A stretch of DNA of 64,000 nt from JAWLHU01 sp049324875 (GCA_049324875.1 JBMONC010000006.1:67558-131557), one strand, 5' to 3'; positions 51,112 through 60,704 are shown, counted from the first letter of the stretch. A program made the numbers and translations. The notes: generated by a model not told the origin, from the letters alone.

Positions 51112-53421
51112 CTACCGGGGCCGCTCGGCGAAGAGCCGCTCCAGCGCCCGGACCATCGACTCCACCGCCGCCATCTGGAAGGCGCTCTCCCGGGCCCGGG
51201 AGCCGTCCTGCTGATCGGTCACGAAGGCGACCTCCACCAGGACCGCCGGGGCCTCGGTGTTCCGGGTGACGTAGAAGGTGTCGTCCTTGGCGCCCCGGTT
51301 GACGGTACCCAGCGCCCGGACCAGCTCCTCCTGGATCAGGGCGGCCGCCTTCTTCGACCGCTCGCCGTTCAGGCTGCCGGAGGTGTAGAAGGTCTCCGTC
51401 CCCCGCAGCCCGGCGTTGCCGGCGTTGTGGTGGATCGAGACGAAGAGGTCGACCTTCAGCTGGTTGGCCATCAGCGTCCGGTACTGCATGTCCAGCTGGT
51501 CCCGGGGCTCGCCCTCGGCGCTGGTCAGGTAGCTCTCGGGGGCAGCCCGGCGATCGGTGACCCGGGTCATGTAGACCTTCGCCCCCCGCGCCTCCAGCGC
51601 CGCCCGCAGCCGCAGGGCCACCTGCAGGTTCAGCTCCTTCTCCACCACGCCAAGCAGCCGGCTGACCGCCCCGCTGTCGTCACCGCCGTGGCCGGGGTCC
51701 AGCAGGATTACCTTGCCCGCCAGCCCGGGCGGGTAGACCACCAGGTAGTAGCCCTGGTCGTAGCGCTTCATGGAGAAGCCGCGGTAGGTGGGAATCGCCA
51801 CCCGCACGCCGGTCTCGTGGGCCACCACCCTCAGCCCGTCCAGGCTGACGGGGCCGCTCAGCACGGCGCCGGGGATCTCCACGATGATGTTCTCCCCGGC
51901 CTCCCGGGCGACCGGCTGCGTGCTGCCGCTGATCTTGAAGCGGAAGACCGCCTTGCCGTCCACCATCTCCCGGGTGATCCCCTGCAGCACCGGCCGGATC
52001 ATCAGGGAGAGCTTGCCCGGCACCGACTGCTCCACCTGCAGGGCGGGCTGCCCCTCCAGCTCCAGCATCAGCCCCGCCGGGGCGACCGTAGCCCGCTTCA
52101 CCCCCAGCAGGTTGAGCGGGATCGACCGCTCCTCCGGCTCCCCGGTCGGGAAGGGGATCACCAGCACGCTGCCGCTCAGCACCGGCTGCCCCATCGCCGT
52201 CCCCTCCGGCGTCTGGACCATTAGCCGCGAGGCCCCGGTGAACGGCTGCTCCATGGTCACCCGGAAGCCGTCGCCCTTCACCACGGGGGCGGGGGTTGTG
52301 GCGGGCAGGCCGTGGGGCAGTGTGTAGTCGCCGTGGACCCAGCCGGTCAGGCCGGCCTGGGTCTTGACCCGGTACCAGGCGCCCTGCTTCTGCAGCACCT
52401 CCAGCATCTCGCCCTGGGGCAGGACCGCCACGATCCGGCCGGTCATCAGGGGCACCAGCCGCAGGTTGAGGCCGTCGGCATCCCGGACCGTGCGGAAGGG
52501 GGTCTCGGCGGCCGGGGCCGCCGGGGCGGTGACCGGGACGGCGCTCAGCGCCTCCAGCGCCCAGGCCATCTCGGTCAGGGAGAGCTGCAGCCGCCCGTCA
52601 AGCACCTGGACAAGGCTGCCGTGGATCCAGCCCCGAAGGCTGCGGGGCGTCTCCGCCCGGACCCAGCCCCCCGAGACATCCAGCAGGCGGAGCCGCTCCC
52701 CCGGCCTGACGGTGTCGACCTTCCGGGCCTCGCTGTTGGGGCCGGCGTAGACGCCGGTCTCGCTCCGGACCTGGACCTCCTTGCCCGGCAGGGCTGCCAG
52801 GGTCCGGGGCGGCGGCACCACCAGCTCGGGCACGGTGCCCGCCGGGGCCGGCGGGGGTGCGGCGGGCGCCGGCTGGGGCGTGCCCGCCCCCGGCGCCGGG
52901 CCGGGGCTGGGAGTCGGGCTGGGGTTGGGGCTCGGGCTGGGGCTGGCCTTCGTGCCGGCGGGCACCTCCTTCATGTACTGGGAGGCCACCCAGCCCTCGA
53001 TGCCGCTGGCCAGCCGGACCCGCCACCACTGGGGGTTGATCTCCAGCAGCCGCACCCGCTCCCCCTGCACCACCTGAGCCACAATCGCCGCCTGCAGGTT
53101 GGGGATCCGGCGGACATTCAACAGGTCGGTATCGACCACCGCATAGCGCTCTTCATCATCCAGCAGGACCCGGCTGTACCAGCCTGCCACCCAGCCCTCC
53201 TGGCCGGAGCTGAGCCGCACCTTGTACCAGTCGCCCTCCCGGCTGATCACCAGGGCCGACTGGTCCTGCGCCAGCCCGCCCACCACCGCATACTGGGTGC
53301 CCGGCCCGGCGCGCAGATTCAGCCCATCCCGGTCGATGGGCTTGATGGTAGCCGCGTCTGCGGCGGGGGCGAGCACACCGGTGAGCAATATCAGGGCCGC
53401 CGCAGCGGCGATGCGCTTCAC
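51112..53421 (-). CDS. N-acetylmuramoyl-L-alanine amidase with SH3 repeats
   Basis: A 769-residue secreted cell-wall hydrolase. A signal peptide (~1-23) is followed by bacterial SH3 domains (about 27-85, 93-155, 220-275 and 312-370; typical LNLRAGPGTQYAVVG), interspersed with a proline/serine-rich linker (~158-200). An AMIN-like region (~395-545) and a zinc amidase_3 domain (~575-769) close the protein. The catalytic motifs are ILLDPGHGGDDSGAVS, KELNLQVALRLRAALE, LFVSIHHNAG and VEVAFVTDQQDG. It cleaves the bond between N-acetylmuramic acid and L-alanine in peptidoglycan, perhaps in sporulation or cell separation. The GTG start has AAGGGGTG upstream. Confidence 0.9.
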   Translation of the reverse strand: MKRIAAAAALILLTGVLAPAADAATIKPIDRDGLNLRAGPGTQYAVVGGLAQDQSALVISREGDWYKVRLSSGQEGWVAGWYSRVLLDDEERYAVVDTDLLNVRRIPNLQAAIVAQVVQGERVRLLEINPQWWRVRLASGIEGWVASQYMKEVPAGTKASPSPSPNPSPTPSPGPAPGAGTPQPAPAAPPPAPAGTVPELVVPPPRTLAALPGKEVQVRSETGVYAGPNSEARKVDTVRPGERLRLLDVSGGWVRAETPRSLRGWIHGSLVQVLDGRLQLSLTEMAWALEALSAVPVTAPAAPAAETPFRTVRDADGLNLRLVPLMTGRIVAVLPQGEMLEVLQKQGAWYRVKTQAGLTGWVHGDYTLPHGLPATTPAPVVKGDGFRVTMEQPFTGASRLMVQTPEGTAMGQPVLSGSVLVIPFPTGEPEERSIPLNLLGVKRATVAPAGLMLELEGQPALQVEQSVPGKLSLMIRPVLQGITREMVDGKAVFRFKISGSTQPVAREAGENIIVEIPGAVLSGPVSLDGLRVVAHETGVRVAIPTYRGFSMKRYDQGYYLVVYPPGLAGKVILLDPGHGGDDSGAVSRLLGVVEKELNLQVALRLRAALEARGAKVYMTRVTDRRAAPESYLTSAEGEPRDQLDMQYRTLMANQLKVDLFVSIHHNAGNAGLRGTETFYTSGSLNGERSKKAAALIQEELVRALGTVNRGAKDDTFYVTRNTEAPAVLVEVAFVTDQQDGSRARESAFQMAAVESMVRALERLFAERPR

Positions 53422-53600
53422 AGCTCATGCACCCCTTACACTTTCTATAGATTAGACGTTATTAGGTTAGGGGCGGTTTCCTCTTTTGCCCCGCGCATAC
53501 ATTGTTCGACATCCCTTGGCTTATTTTGTCGGCCCTCGCCAAAATCCTGCCGGAATCGCGCAGGAAAGAGCATCCGCCTCCACACCGGGCTCCGAAAACG

Positions 53601-53628
53601 GGGAAGGGGCTCTGCCGAGCCCCTTCCC
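53601..53628. terminator. Bidirectional terminator 3' of the 73-residue gene
   Basis: GGGAAGGGGCTC at 53601-53612 pairs perfectly with GAGCCCCTTCCC at 53617-53628, with T-rich tracts on both strands. It separates the small gene from the amidase gene. Confidence 0.85.
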
Positions 53629-53639
53629 GCGGGTCGTTT

Positions 53640-53861
53640 TTAGTGTCCGTCCCTGATCGGGTGGCCATAGTGCTTCTGAATCGCCTCCACCGAATCCCCG
53701 GCGATGACGAAGTCCGAGTTGGGCGTCTTCAGCTTGATCACCCGGTTATGGGTGTCGAACTCGGTGTCGCCCAGGTGGATCTCGTAGCTCTCGCCCGCTG
53801 CGGTGGTGATCAGCAGCTCGCCCCAGTGCTGCAGCTCGTGCTGGACAGCCTCCATCTTCAC
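53640..53861 (-). CDS. Hypothetical small protein, 73 residues
   Basis: A mostly beta-type soluble protein (VQHELQHWGELLITTAAGE then YEIHLGDTEFDTHNRVIKLK and DFVIAGDSVEAIQKHYGHP). No family is recognised. The GTG start at 53861 follows GGAGGG by 6-7 bp. It is preceded by the AbrB-type membrane protein gene on the same strand and ends in a strong terminator. Confidence 0.6.
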   Translation of the reverse strand: MKMEAVQHELQHWGELLITTAAGESYEIHLGDTEFDTHNRVIKLKTPNSDFVIAGDSVEAIQKHYGHPIRDGH

Positions 53862-53926
53862 GGCGCATCCCTCCTTCCGCCGATAGTCTGTCCCGAATGC
53901 GGAAGGGGATGCAGAACGGCGGAGGG

Positions 53927-54976
53927 TCAGGCGGCTTTCTTCCGGTCCAGCAGCCGGACCGCCACCCAGGGCCCCGCCAGCAGGATGATGAACCAGCGGG
54001 TCATCTGCATCGCCAGCACCAGGCCGGTGTCGGCCCCCAGCTGCACGGCGCTGGCCACCATCACCTCCATGCCGCCGGGCGTCAGCCCGAGGACGGCGGT
54101 CATGGTATCGACACCGGTCAGCAGGTGGAAGAAAAAGCCGATCCCGAGGCAGGCGCCGATCAGCCCCACCACCAGGGCCGCCTCCACCAGCGCAGCCCGG
54201 CCCAGCTTCCGGGCCATGGGCACGTCGAAGCGCAGCCCGATGGAGAGGCCCACCAGCAGCATGCCGGCATCGAAGAGCCATCCCGGCATGGCGAACTGGT
54301 AGGGCAGGCTCCAGGAGAGGGGCAGGACCGCCAGGAAGGGGCCCAGGAAGGTGGGCGAGGGCAGCCGGAGCAGCCGCCCGCCCAGGTAGCCCACCCCCGC
54401 CCCCACCGCCAGGACCAGCCCGTTCAGCCAGAGGGGGGCGGCGGGGAGCGCCGCCGTGGGTACCGCCCCGGCCAGACCGGCCGGCTGGGCAGGGAAGAGC
54501 GCCCCCACCGCCAGCGGGGCCAGGAAGACCACGATGATCAGCCGCAGGTACTGCAGCACCGCCACCACCACGGCGTCGGCGCCCATCTCATCACTCATGG
54601 CCACCATGCTGGAGGCGGCCCCGGGCAGCGAGCCCATGAAGCCGGTCGCCCGGTCCACCCCGGCCCAGCGCCAGAGCAGGTGGCCGTTCAGCAGGCTGAG
54701 CCCGCCGGTGACCACCACCGCCAGCCCCAGGGGGAAGCCGTAGACCGCTGCCAGCTGCAGCGTGGCCAGCGGGAACCCTACCCCCGAGGAGACGCCCAGC
54801 ACCGCCTGGCCCACCGCCTGGTAGACCGGCGGGAGCGGCTGCGGGCGACCGGCTCGGCTCGCAAAGAGAATGCCCCCGGCCATCGGACCCAGGAGCCAGC
54901 CCACCGGCACCTGCAGCCAATCAAAGAGCCACCCCAGGGCGGCGGCGCAGAGAAGGCGGAGAATCAGCTCTCGCAT
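53927..54976 (-). CDS. AbrB-family membrane protein
   Basis: A 349-residue polytopic protein of the AbrB/PF05145 group (also called ammonia monooxygenase-like). It contains about ten helices in two similar halves, each with a GLTPGGMEVMVA-type or GSLPGAASSMVAMSDEMGAD motif. It is unrelated to the transition-state regulator AbrB. The function is unproven; an efflux or regulator role has been suggested for the family. It is upstream of the 73-residue gene on the same strand. Confidence 0.75.
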   Translation of the reverse strand: MRELILRLLCAAALGWLFDWLQVPVGWLLGPMAGGILFASRAGRPQPLPPVYQAVGQAVLGVSSGVGFPLATLQLAAVYGFPLGLAVVVTGGLSLLNGHLLWRWAGVDRATGFMGSLPGAASSMVAMSDEMGADAVVVAVLQYLRLIIVVFLAPLAVGALFPAQPAGLAGAVPTAALPAAPLWLNGLVLAVGAGVGYLGGRLLRLPSPTFLGPFLAVLPLSWSLPYQFAMPGWLFDAGMLLVGLSIGLRFDVPMARKLGRAALVEAALVVGLIGACLGIGFFFHLLTGVDTMTAVLGLTPGGMEVMVASAVQLGADTGLVLAMQMTRWFIILLAGPWVAVRLLDRKKAA

Positions 54977-55130
54977 CGGCTATCCTCGACTCCTGCCATG
55001 GGGCGATCCGGCTCGCCCGCGATTGTCCGCAAACGGTCACACCTTTCGCCAGGAGAACCCGATCTCCTCCCGGAACCGTCTCAACCATGGCCCCTTCCCC
55101 AACGAGATGCAGAAACCGAGGTGGCCCTCT

Positions 55131-56306
55131 ATGCAGCACCTGCTCCCCGGGCTGGCCGTCCTGATCTTTGCCGCCAGCCTGTTCAAGTTCGCCGAGGGGC
55201 TCTACGCCCGGCGCCGGGTGACCGACCTGGCGGCCATGGTCCCGCCCGACCGCTCCCCGGGGCCCGCCCCGCCGCGCCCCTCGGTGATCATGCCCGCCTG
55301 CAACGAGGAGCGGGCCGTCGAGGAATCCGTCCGCTCCCTGCTGCAGCAGGACTACCCCAACCTGGAGCTGGTGCTGGTCAACGACCGCTCCACCGACGCC
55401 ACCGGCGCCATCATGGACCGGCTCTCGGCCCGGTTTCCCCAGCTGACGGTGCTCCACGTCGACCAGCTCCCCCCGGGCTGGCTCGGGAAGAACCACGCCC
55501 TCTGGGTGGGCGCCCGGCGGGCATCGGGCGAGATCCTGCTCTTCACTGACGCCGACGTCCACTACCACCCCACCACCCTCCGCCGGGCCGTCGCCTTCCT
55601 GGAGGAGCGGCGGCTGGACCACCTCACCCTCACCCCGGACATGGCGGTCAAGGGCTACTGGCTGGAGGCCTGGGTCGGCTTCTTCATCATGGCCTTTCTC
55701 GCCTACAAGAGCCCCTATAAGGCCAACGACCCCCACTCCCGGAACGGGATGGGGATCGGCGCCTTCAATATGATCCGGCGGAGCGCTTACGAGCGGATCG
55801 GCACCCACCGGGCGATCTCCCTCCGCCCCGACGACGACCTGCGGCTGGGGCAGCGGGTGAAGCGCCTGGGCCACTCCTCCCACGTGGGGATGGGGCGGGG
55901 GCTGCTCTCGGTGGAGTGGTACACCTCGCTCCGGGAGGGGATCCGGGGGCTGGAGAAGAACACCTTCGCCGGCCTGGAGTACAGCTACGGCCTGCTCCTC
56001 TTCGCCGTGATCGGGATGCTGACCATCATGGTCTGGCCCTTCATCGCCCTCTTCCTGGCCGGTGGCTGGAGCCTCGCCCTCTACGCCGGTGCGATCCTGC
56101 TCCAGCTGGCCACCTACCTGATGGCCAACGAGATGATCTGGCCCCGCTCCCTCGCCCTGCTCCCGGCCTACCCGGTGGCGGCGCTCCTCTTCGCCTTCAC
56201 CGTGGCCCGGGCCGCCTACCTGACGCTGCGCCAGGGCGGGATCACCTGGCGGGGGACCTTCTATCCCCTGGAGCTGCTGAAGAGCCAGAGCGGGCTGGAG
56301 CCGTAG
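55131..56306 (+). CDS. Family 2 glycosyltransferase, membrane-bound
   Basis: A 391-residue GT2 enzyme. The catalytic domain (~50-270) has SVIMPACNEERAVEESVRSL, LVNDRSTDATG, the metal-binding LLFTDADVHY (DxD), and DDDLRLGQRVKRLG. N-terminal and C-terminal helices (residues ~4-22 and three near 290-380) anchor it in the membrane. It probably transfers a sugar to lipid or exported polymers. The sugar is unknown. Its last 65 bp overlap the antisense end of the ogt gene. Confidence 0.8.
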   Translation: MQHLLPGLAVLIFAASLFKFAEGLYARRRVTDLAAMVPPDRSPGPAPPRPSVIMPACNEERAVEESVRSLLQQDYPNLELVLVNDRSTDATGAIMDRLSARFPQLTVLHVDQLPPGWLGKNHALWVGARRASGEILLFTDADVHYHPTTLRRAVAFLEERRLDHLTLTPDMAVKGYWLEAWVGFFIMAFLAYKSPYKANDPHSRNGMGIGAFNMIRRSAYERIGTHRAISLRPDDDLRLGQRVKRLGHSSHVGMGRGLLSVEWYTSLREGIRGLEKNTFAGLEYSYGLLLFAVIGMLTIMVWPFIALFLAGGWSLALYAGAILLQLATYLMANEMIWPRSLALLPAYPVAALLFAFTVARAAYLTLRQGGITWRGTFYPLELLKSQSGLEP

Positions 56307-56814
56307 GGCCCCCAAGGGCCCCCTCCAGCCGGAGCAGCCGCTCCTTCACCGCCGGGCCGCCCATGGAGAAGTTGCCGATCACCCCGTCGGTCCGGACCAC
56401 CCGGTGACAGGGGATCAGCCAGGGCACCGGGTTCTTCCGCATGGCCGTCCCCACCGCCCGGGCGGCACCGGGCTTGCCCACCGCCGCCGCCAGTTGGGCG
56501 TAGGTCCGCACCTGGCCCCGGGGGATCGCCCGGCAGACCGCCAGCACCGTCTGGATGAACGGCGTCTGGCCCGAGAGGTCGATGGGGCCCTCGTAGGGCT
56601 CCCCCGCCAGCCAGCCCTCCAGCATGGCGGTCAACTCGGCCTGCCGCCCGTCGCTCCGGACCGGCACAACCCCCGTCTGCGCCCGGCAGCGCTGGAGGAA
56701 CTCCCCCTCCGACGCCTCGCCCGCCACCAGGCAGGCGATCCCCCGCTCCGTCCAGGCGACGTAGACCGGGCCGAAGCTGGTCTCACACCGGGTGTACTGC
56801 ATCGTCTGTCTCAT
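56242..56814 (-). CDS. ogt: Methylated-DNA-[protein]-cysteine S-methyltransferase
   Basis: A 190-residue DNA repair protein that takes the alkyl group from O6-methylguanine onto its own cysteine, here Cys136 in NPVPWLIPCHRVVRTDG. The active site helix RGQVRTYAQLAAAVGKPGAARAVGTAMRKN is the typical ATase helix-turn-helix. A 23-residue C-terminal extension, overlapping the glycosyltransferase gene on the other strand, is not conserved in the family. Its ATG overlaps the NUDIX stop (ATGA). Confidence 0.9.
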   Translation of the reverse strand: MRQTMQYTRCETSFGPVYVAWTERGIACLVAGEASEGEFLQRCRAQTGVVPVRSDGRQAELTAMLEGWLAGEPYEGPIDLSGQTPFIQTVLAVCRAIPRGQVRTYAQLAAAVGKPGAARAVGTAMRKNPVPWLIPCHRVVRTDGVIGNFSMGGPAVKERLLRLEGALGGPTAPARSGSSAAPGDRRSPAR

Positions 56815-57260
56815 TTCGATACAGCTCCTGTCTCATTTTGATACGCACCAAGCACCTCGGCGGCAAAGGGGCTGAGCGGCAGCCCGGTGAGCTGCTCCAC
56901 CGGCCACCACTGGGCGCCCAGGGAGTCGATCCCGTCAGGGCCGGTCCGCAGCGCCGCCCCTCGGTCCACCTCCACCCGGTAGATGATCCCGATGTGCTGC
57001 AACTCCTCCAGCTCCCCGCTGCTCAGCCGGTGGAGCAGCCGGGTGTGGCAGACCCGGTCCAGGGCCAGCGAGCGGACCGGCAGCCCCGCCTCCTCCAGCA
57101 GCTCCCGCCGCACCGCCTCCTCGGGGGACTCGCCGAACTCGATGCCGCCGCCGGGCAGGTCCCAGCTGCCGGTGTAGGGCCCCCGCCCCTTCCGGATCAG
57201 CAGGACCTCCCCCGCCGCCACCGCCAGGCCGTAGGCGCCCAGGTGCCGGTGCTGCCGCAC
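56811..57260 (-). CDS. NUDIX hydrolase
   Basis: A 149-residue NUDIX enzyme, with the Nudix box GGGIEFGESPEEAVRRELLE and EEAG following (~residues 37-60). It hydrolyses a nucleoside diphosphate linked to some group; the substrate is not determined. It forms an operon with ogt, overlapping by 4 bases, so a nucleotide-pool cleaning role is plausible. Confidence 0.88.
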   Translation of the reverse strand: MRQHRHLGAYGLAVAAGEVLLIRKGRGPYTGSWDLPGGGIEFGESPEEAVRRELLEEAGLPVRSLALDRVCHTRLLHRLSSGELEELQHIGIIYRVEVDRGAALRTGPDGIDSLGAQWWPVEQLTGLPLSPFAAEVLGAYQNETGAVSK

Positions 57261-57326
57261 GGACCATCCCCCTCCCTGCAGATGCGGCGGAGGGGAGCCG
57301 CGCCCCCCTCCGCTGATTGCCTCTCC

Positions 57327-59273
57327 CTATCCAATTCCGCGGATCCGCTCGATCTCCTTCACCGCATCCGGGTTCTCCAGGGCGGAGAGATCCCCGGGCT
57401 CCTGGCCCAGGTAGGCCGCCTTGATCACCCGGCGCATGATCTTGGCGTTGCGGGTCTTGGGCAGCGCCGAGACGAACCGGATCTCCTCCGGCGCCAGCGG
57501 GCGGCCCATCTCCCGGGCGACCCGCTCCCGCAGCTCCCGGGCCAGCTCCTCGCCCGGCCGGGCCCCCGGCTTCAGGATCACGAAGCAGACCGCCGCCTCC
57601 CCCTTCACGGCGTGGGGGATGGAGATCGCCGCCGCCTCCTGGACCGAGGGATGGCCCACCAGCACCGACTCGTACTCGGCGGGCCCCACCCGCTTGCCGG
57701 CGATCTTGATCGTGTCGTCCGACCGGCCGTGGATGTACCAGAAGCCGTCCCCGTCCACCGAGGCCCAGTCCCCGTGGACCCAGACCCCCTCGAAGCGGCT
57801 CCAGTAGGTTTCGAGATAGCGCTGCGGGTCCCGCCAGAAGCCCCGGGTCATCCCGACCCAGGGGGCGGTGATCGCCAGCTCGCCCACCGTGCCCGGCTCC
57901 ACCGGCCTGCCCTGCTCATCCAGCACCGCCGCCGCCATCCCCGGGATGACCGCGTTGAAGGAGCAGGACTTCAGCGGCCGGGTGGGGACGCAGGCCAGGA
58001 TTCCCCCCGAGATCTCGGTCCCGCCGGAGTAGTTGATCATCGGGCAGCGCCCCCCGCCCACGTGGCGGAAGAACCAGTCGTAGGGCTCCGGGTTCCAGGG
58101 CTCGCCGGTGCCGCCGATCACCCGCAGGCTGGAGAGGTCGTGCTTCTCCACCCATTGGGTGCCGAAGGGGGCCAGCGCCCGGATCACCGTGGGGGAGAGC
58201 CCCAGGTGGGTGATCCCGTGCCGCTCGATCATCGCCCAGAGCCGGTCGGGCTGCGGGTAGTCCGGCGCCCCGTCGTAGAGGAACATGGTGGCGCCCAGCA
58301 TCAGGGTGCCGAAGATCAGCCAGGGGCCCATCATCCAGCCGATGTCGGTGAACCACATCATCAGGTCCTGCTCGTCCACGTCGAAGCAGTGGGCCATGTC
58401 CTGGGCGCCCTTGATCGGGAAGCCCCCGTGGACGTGGACCGCCCCCTTGGGCCGGCCGGTGGTGCCCGAGGTGTAGATCAACATGCAGGGGTCCTCGGGG
58501 TCCATCGGCTCCGTCTCGAAGCGGTGGGACTGCCGGGCCACCAGCTCCTCGTACCGGAGGTCCCGCCCCTCGGTCCACCCGGTCTGATTCCCCGCCCGGC
58601 GGACCACCACCACCCGCTGTACCGAGGGGGCCAGGGCCAGCGCCTCGTCCGCCACCGCCTTCATATCCACCAGCTTCCCCCGCCGGTAAAACCCGTCGGC
58701 GGTGATCAGCAGCTTCGCCTCGCAGTCGGCCAGCCGGCTGGCGGCGGCGGCAGGGGCAAAGCCGGAGAAGATCGGCGTGAAGATCGCCCCGAGCTTGGCC
58801 ACCGCTATGATCGCCGCCACCGTCTCGGGCATCATCGGCAGGAAGATCCCCACCCGGTCGCCCCGGCCGACGCCCAGCGCCTGGAGCCCGTTGGCCAGCC
58901 GGTTGGACTCGGCCCAGAGCTCCCGGTAGCTCCAGCTCCGAACCGTCCCCTCCTCCCCCTCGTAGATCAGCGCCAGCTTGTTCCGGCGGTGGCTCCGCAG
59001 GTGCTTGTCAACGCACTCGTGGGCCAGGTTGATCCGGGCGCCCCGGAACCAGGCGGCCCAGGGCATCCCCCCGCCCAGGTCCAGGATCTGCGCCGGCCTC
59101 TCATACCACTCGATCCCCAGATCCTCCGCCACCTGCCCCCAGAACCAGGCCGGGTCGGCCGCCGCCCGCTCCTGCAGCTCCTCGAGGGTGCGCAGACCGC
59201 ACCGCTCGATGAACCGGGTGATGCGGGCCCCCTTGATCCACTCCTCACCTGGCTGCCAGATCAGCTCCGACAT
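57327..59273 (-). CDS. AMP-dependent acyl-CoA synthetase
   Basis: A 648-residue ANL-superfamily ligase. ATP-binding motif CMLIYTSGTTGRPKGAVHVH (~residues 262-281), the A8 hinge HGRSDDTIKIAGKRVGPAEYES and catalytic lysine in LPKTRNAKIMRRV are present. The N-terminal ACAS_N domain and MPWAAWFRGARINLAHECVD fit the acetyl-/propionyl-CoA synthetase branch, but the acyl substrate is not fixed. It activates a carboxylate with ATP and CoA. It lies upstream of nothing on its strand within 60 bp. Confidence 0.85.
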   Translation of the reverse strand: MSELIWQPGEEWIKGARITRFIERCGLRTLEELQERAAADPAWFWGQVAEDLGIEWYERPAQILDLGGGMPWAAWFRGARINLAHECVDKHLRSHRRNKLALIYEGEEGTVRSWSYRELWAESNRLANGLQALGVGRGDRVGIFLPMMPETVAAIIAVAKLGAIFTPIFSGFAPAAAASRLADCEAKLLITADGFYRRGKLVDMKAVADEALALAPSVQRVVVVRRAGNQTGWTEGRDLRYEELVARQSHRFETEPMDPEDPCMLIYTSGTTGRPKGAVHVHGGFPIKGAQDMAHCFDVDEQDLMMWFTDIGWMMGPWLIFGTLMLGATMFLYDGAPDYPQPDRLWAMIERHGITHLGLSPTVIRALAPFGTQWVEKHDLSSLRVIGGTGEPWNPEPYDWFFRHVGGGRCPMINYSGGTEISGGILACVPTRPLKSCSFNAVIPGMAAAVLDEQGRPVEPGTVGELAITAPWVGMTRGFWRDPQRYLETYWSRFEGVWVHGDWASVDGDGFWYIHGRSDDTIKIAGKRVGPAEYESVLVGHPSVQEAAAISIPHAVKGEAAVCFVILKPGARPGEELARELRERVAREMGRPLAPEEIRFVSALPKTRNAKIMRRVIKAAYLGQEPGDLSALENPDAVKEIERIRGIG

Positions 59274-59368
59274 CTCCTCACCCCATTCGTCGGGTTTCTG
59301 TCAGGTATTCTGATTACTTATACATCTGTCGGCGATCTCCTACTCTATCTGTACGGGAGGATGAGCCA

Positions 59369-59647
59369 ATGCAGGACCTTTTGCTCGAAGAGGGCTTCAC
59401 CTACAGGCCGGCCTCGCCGACCACCGGCCTGCTGGAGGGGCCGGATGGCAGCCGGGCCGGGATCCACTGGGAGGTGAGCAGCGACGGCCCCTTCATCGCG
59501 CGGCTGGAGCCGCCGGGGTCGGACCACTGGGGCGTCTACCGGCTCGGGCTGGACCGCCCGGTCCGGGGCGAGGCCGACCTGGCGGAGGCCCTCCGGGCGC
59601 TGATGCCCAAGCTGCGGATTCTCTACCAGCGGGCCCGGGTACAATAA
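59369..59647 (+). CDS. Hypothetical protein, 92 residues
   Basis: A soluble protein with an alpha/beta pattern (LEEGFTYRPASPTTGLLEGP, HWEVSSDGPFIARLEPPG, VRGEADLAEALRALMPKLRI). It has no recognised family. GGGAGGATGAGCCA precedes the ATG. A GC-rich hairpin lies 3' of it (about 59664-59690: ACGCCCCCTC paired with GGAGGGGGCGT). Confidence 0.6.
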   Translation: MQDLLLEEGFTYRPASPTTGLLEGPDGSRAGIHWEVSSDGPFIARLEPPGSDHWGVYRLGLDRPVRGEADLAEALRALMPKLRILYQRARVQ

Positions 59648-59720
59648 GGGTCGGCGGGCGCGGGAACGCCCCCTCGGCCGGAGGGGGCGTACAGGCGGGT
59701 TGGCGGTTCTGCGATCGGGC

Positions 59721-59831
59721 TCAGGTAGGCCAGACGGTCAAGACCCCGTCGGCGTTGACGATCCCCAGGGACTCCAGCAGCTGGACCAGGAGAGACGCCC
59801 CCTTCACCATCAGCGCCATCAACATCATCAT
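59721..59831 (-). CDS. Small 36-residue hydrophobic protein
   Basis: Starts MMMLMALMVKGASLLVQLLE and continues to VLTVWPT. AGAGGGGGGATGGACCG precedes the ATG run, a strong ribosome binding site. It is amphipathic and may be membrane-associated. No family is recognised. It is too short to be sure of. Confidence 0.4.
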   Translation of the reverse strand: MMMLMALMVKGASLLVQLLESLGIVNADGVLTVWPT

Positions 59832-59973
59832 CGGTCCATCCCCCCTCTGCCATTCTCCTTACCTATTCGCCTATTCTTGTTGGAATTCCTTTCCATTAAA
59901 TCAGGTTACCTCATAGCGAAACCGGCCTTCCGGGGGAATGGCACTCTGTGAACAAATGGAAGGGGGCGGTTGA

Positions 59974-60672
59974 ATGGCGGTCACAGCACCCCCGGTGGCG
60001 GCCCCGCACCCCGCACGGCGGCGCTCGCTCCTCCGGTCCGCTGCGGCGCTGCTCCTGCTGCCCGGCCTCCTCTGGTGGTCGGGGCCTGCCCTGCTCGCCC
60101 CGGTACAGGACTTCGCACAGGGACCCGGGGCCGCCGTCGCCTACGTCTCGCTCTCCCATCAGATCCGGGAGCAGTCGGCCCAGTTCTGGACCGGCGGCGA
60201 CGTCCAGATCCGGCTGGCCCAGGAGGAGTTCAGCGGGATGCTCGCCTCCGCCCTCCTGACCGGGCGCCGGCCCACCGACCCGATCCAGCGGGTCCGCGGG
60301 AGCCTGGCCGGCGGCGAGGTGAAGGTGGAGGCGGTGCTCTCCCTGCCCTACAGCCAGGTGCCGGAGCGCTTTCGCGGCCCCATCGGGCTGCGGCTGTGGC
60401 TCCAGCCCGTGGTCACCCGTTCCGGGCTGGTCCAGTTCCGCATCACCCGGGCCCATGCGGGCCGGATCCCGGTATCGCCGGCCCTGATCCGCCTGGCGGG
60501 CCGGCTCCTGCCGGCCACGGCTCCCGGCTTCAACGCGGCAGCCGCCGCCATTGACCTGCCGCTGAGCGACATGGTCTCGGGCAGCCTGGGCCGCCGGCTG
60601 GAGATCAAGCGGTTCAGCGCCGAGTCCGGCCAGCTCCACCTGACCATCGCCGTGCCCCCTGCCACGAACTGA
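59974..60672 (+). CDS. Membrane-anchored protein, DUF2140/YpmS-like
   Basis: A 232-residue protein with a basic N terminus, a membrane segment (SLLRSAAALLLLPGLLWWSG) and an extracytoplasmic domain. The region VQIRLAQEEFSGMLASALL ... GLRLWLQPVVTRSGLVQFRI and PLSDMVSGSLGRRLEIKRFS resembles YpmS-like proteins of Bacillus. The function is unknown. The start carries GGGGGCG upstream. A strong terminator follows at 60671-60704. Confidence 0.6.
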   Translation: MAVTAPPVAAPHPARRRSLLRSAAALLLLPGLLWWSGPALLAPVQDFAQGPGAAVAYVSLSHQIREQSAQFWTGGDVQIRLAQEEFSGMLASALLTGRRPTDPIQRVRGSLAGGEVKVEAVLSLPYSQVPERFRGPIGLRLWLQPVVTRSGLVQFRITRAHAGRIPVSPALIRLAGRLLPATAPGFNAAAAAIDLPLSDMVSGSLGRRLEIKRFSAESGQLHLTIAVPPATN

Positions 60673-60704
60673 GCCGCGGGAGTTACCCGCGGCTCGCTAC
60701 TTTT
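60671..60704. terminator. Terminator after the YpmS-like gene
   Basis: GAGCCGCGGG pairs with CCCGCGGCTC around AGTTA and is followed by GCTACTTTT. It lies between convergent genes. Confidence 0.85.
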
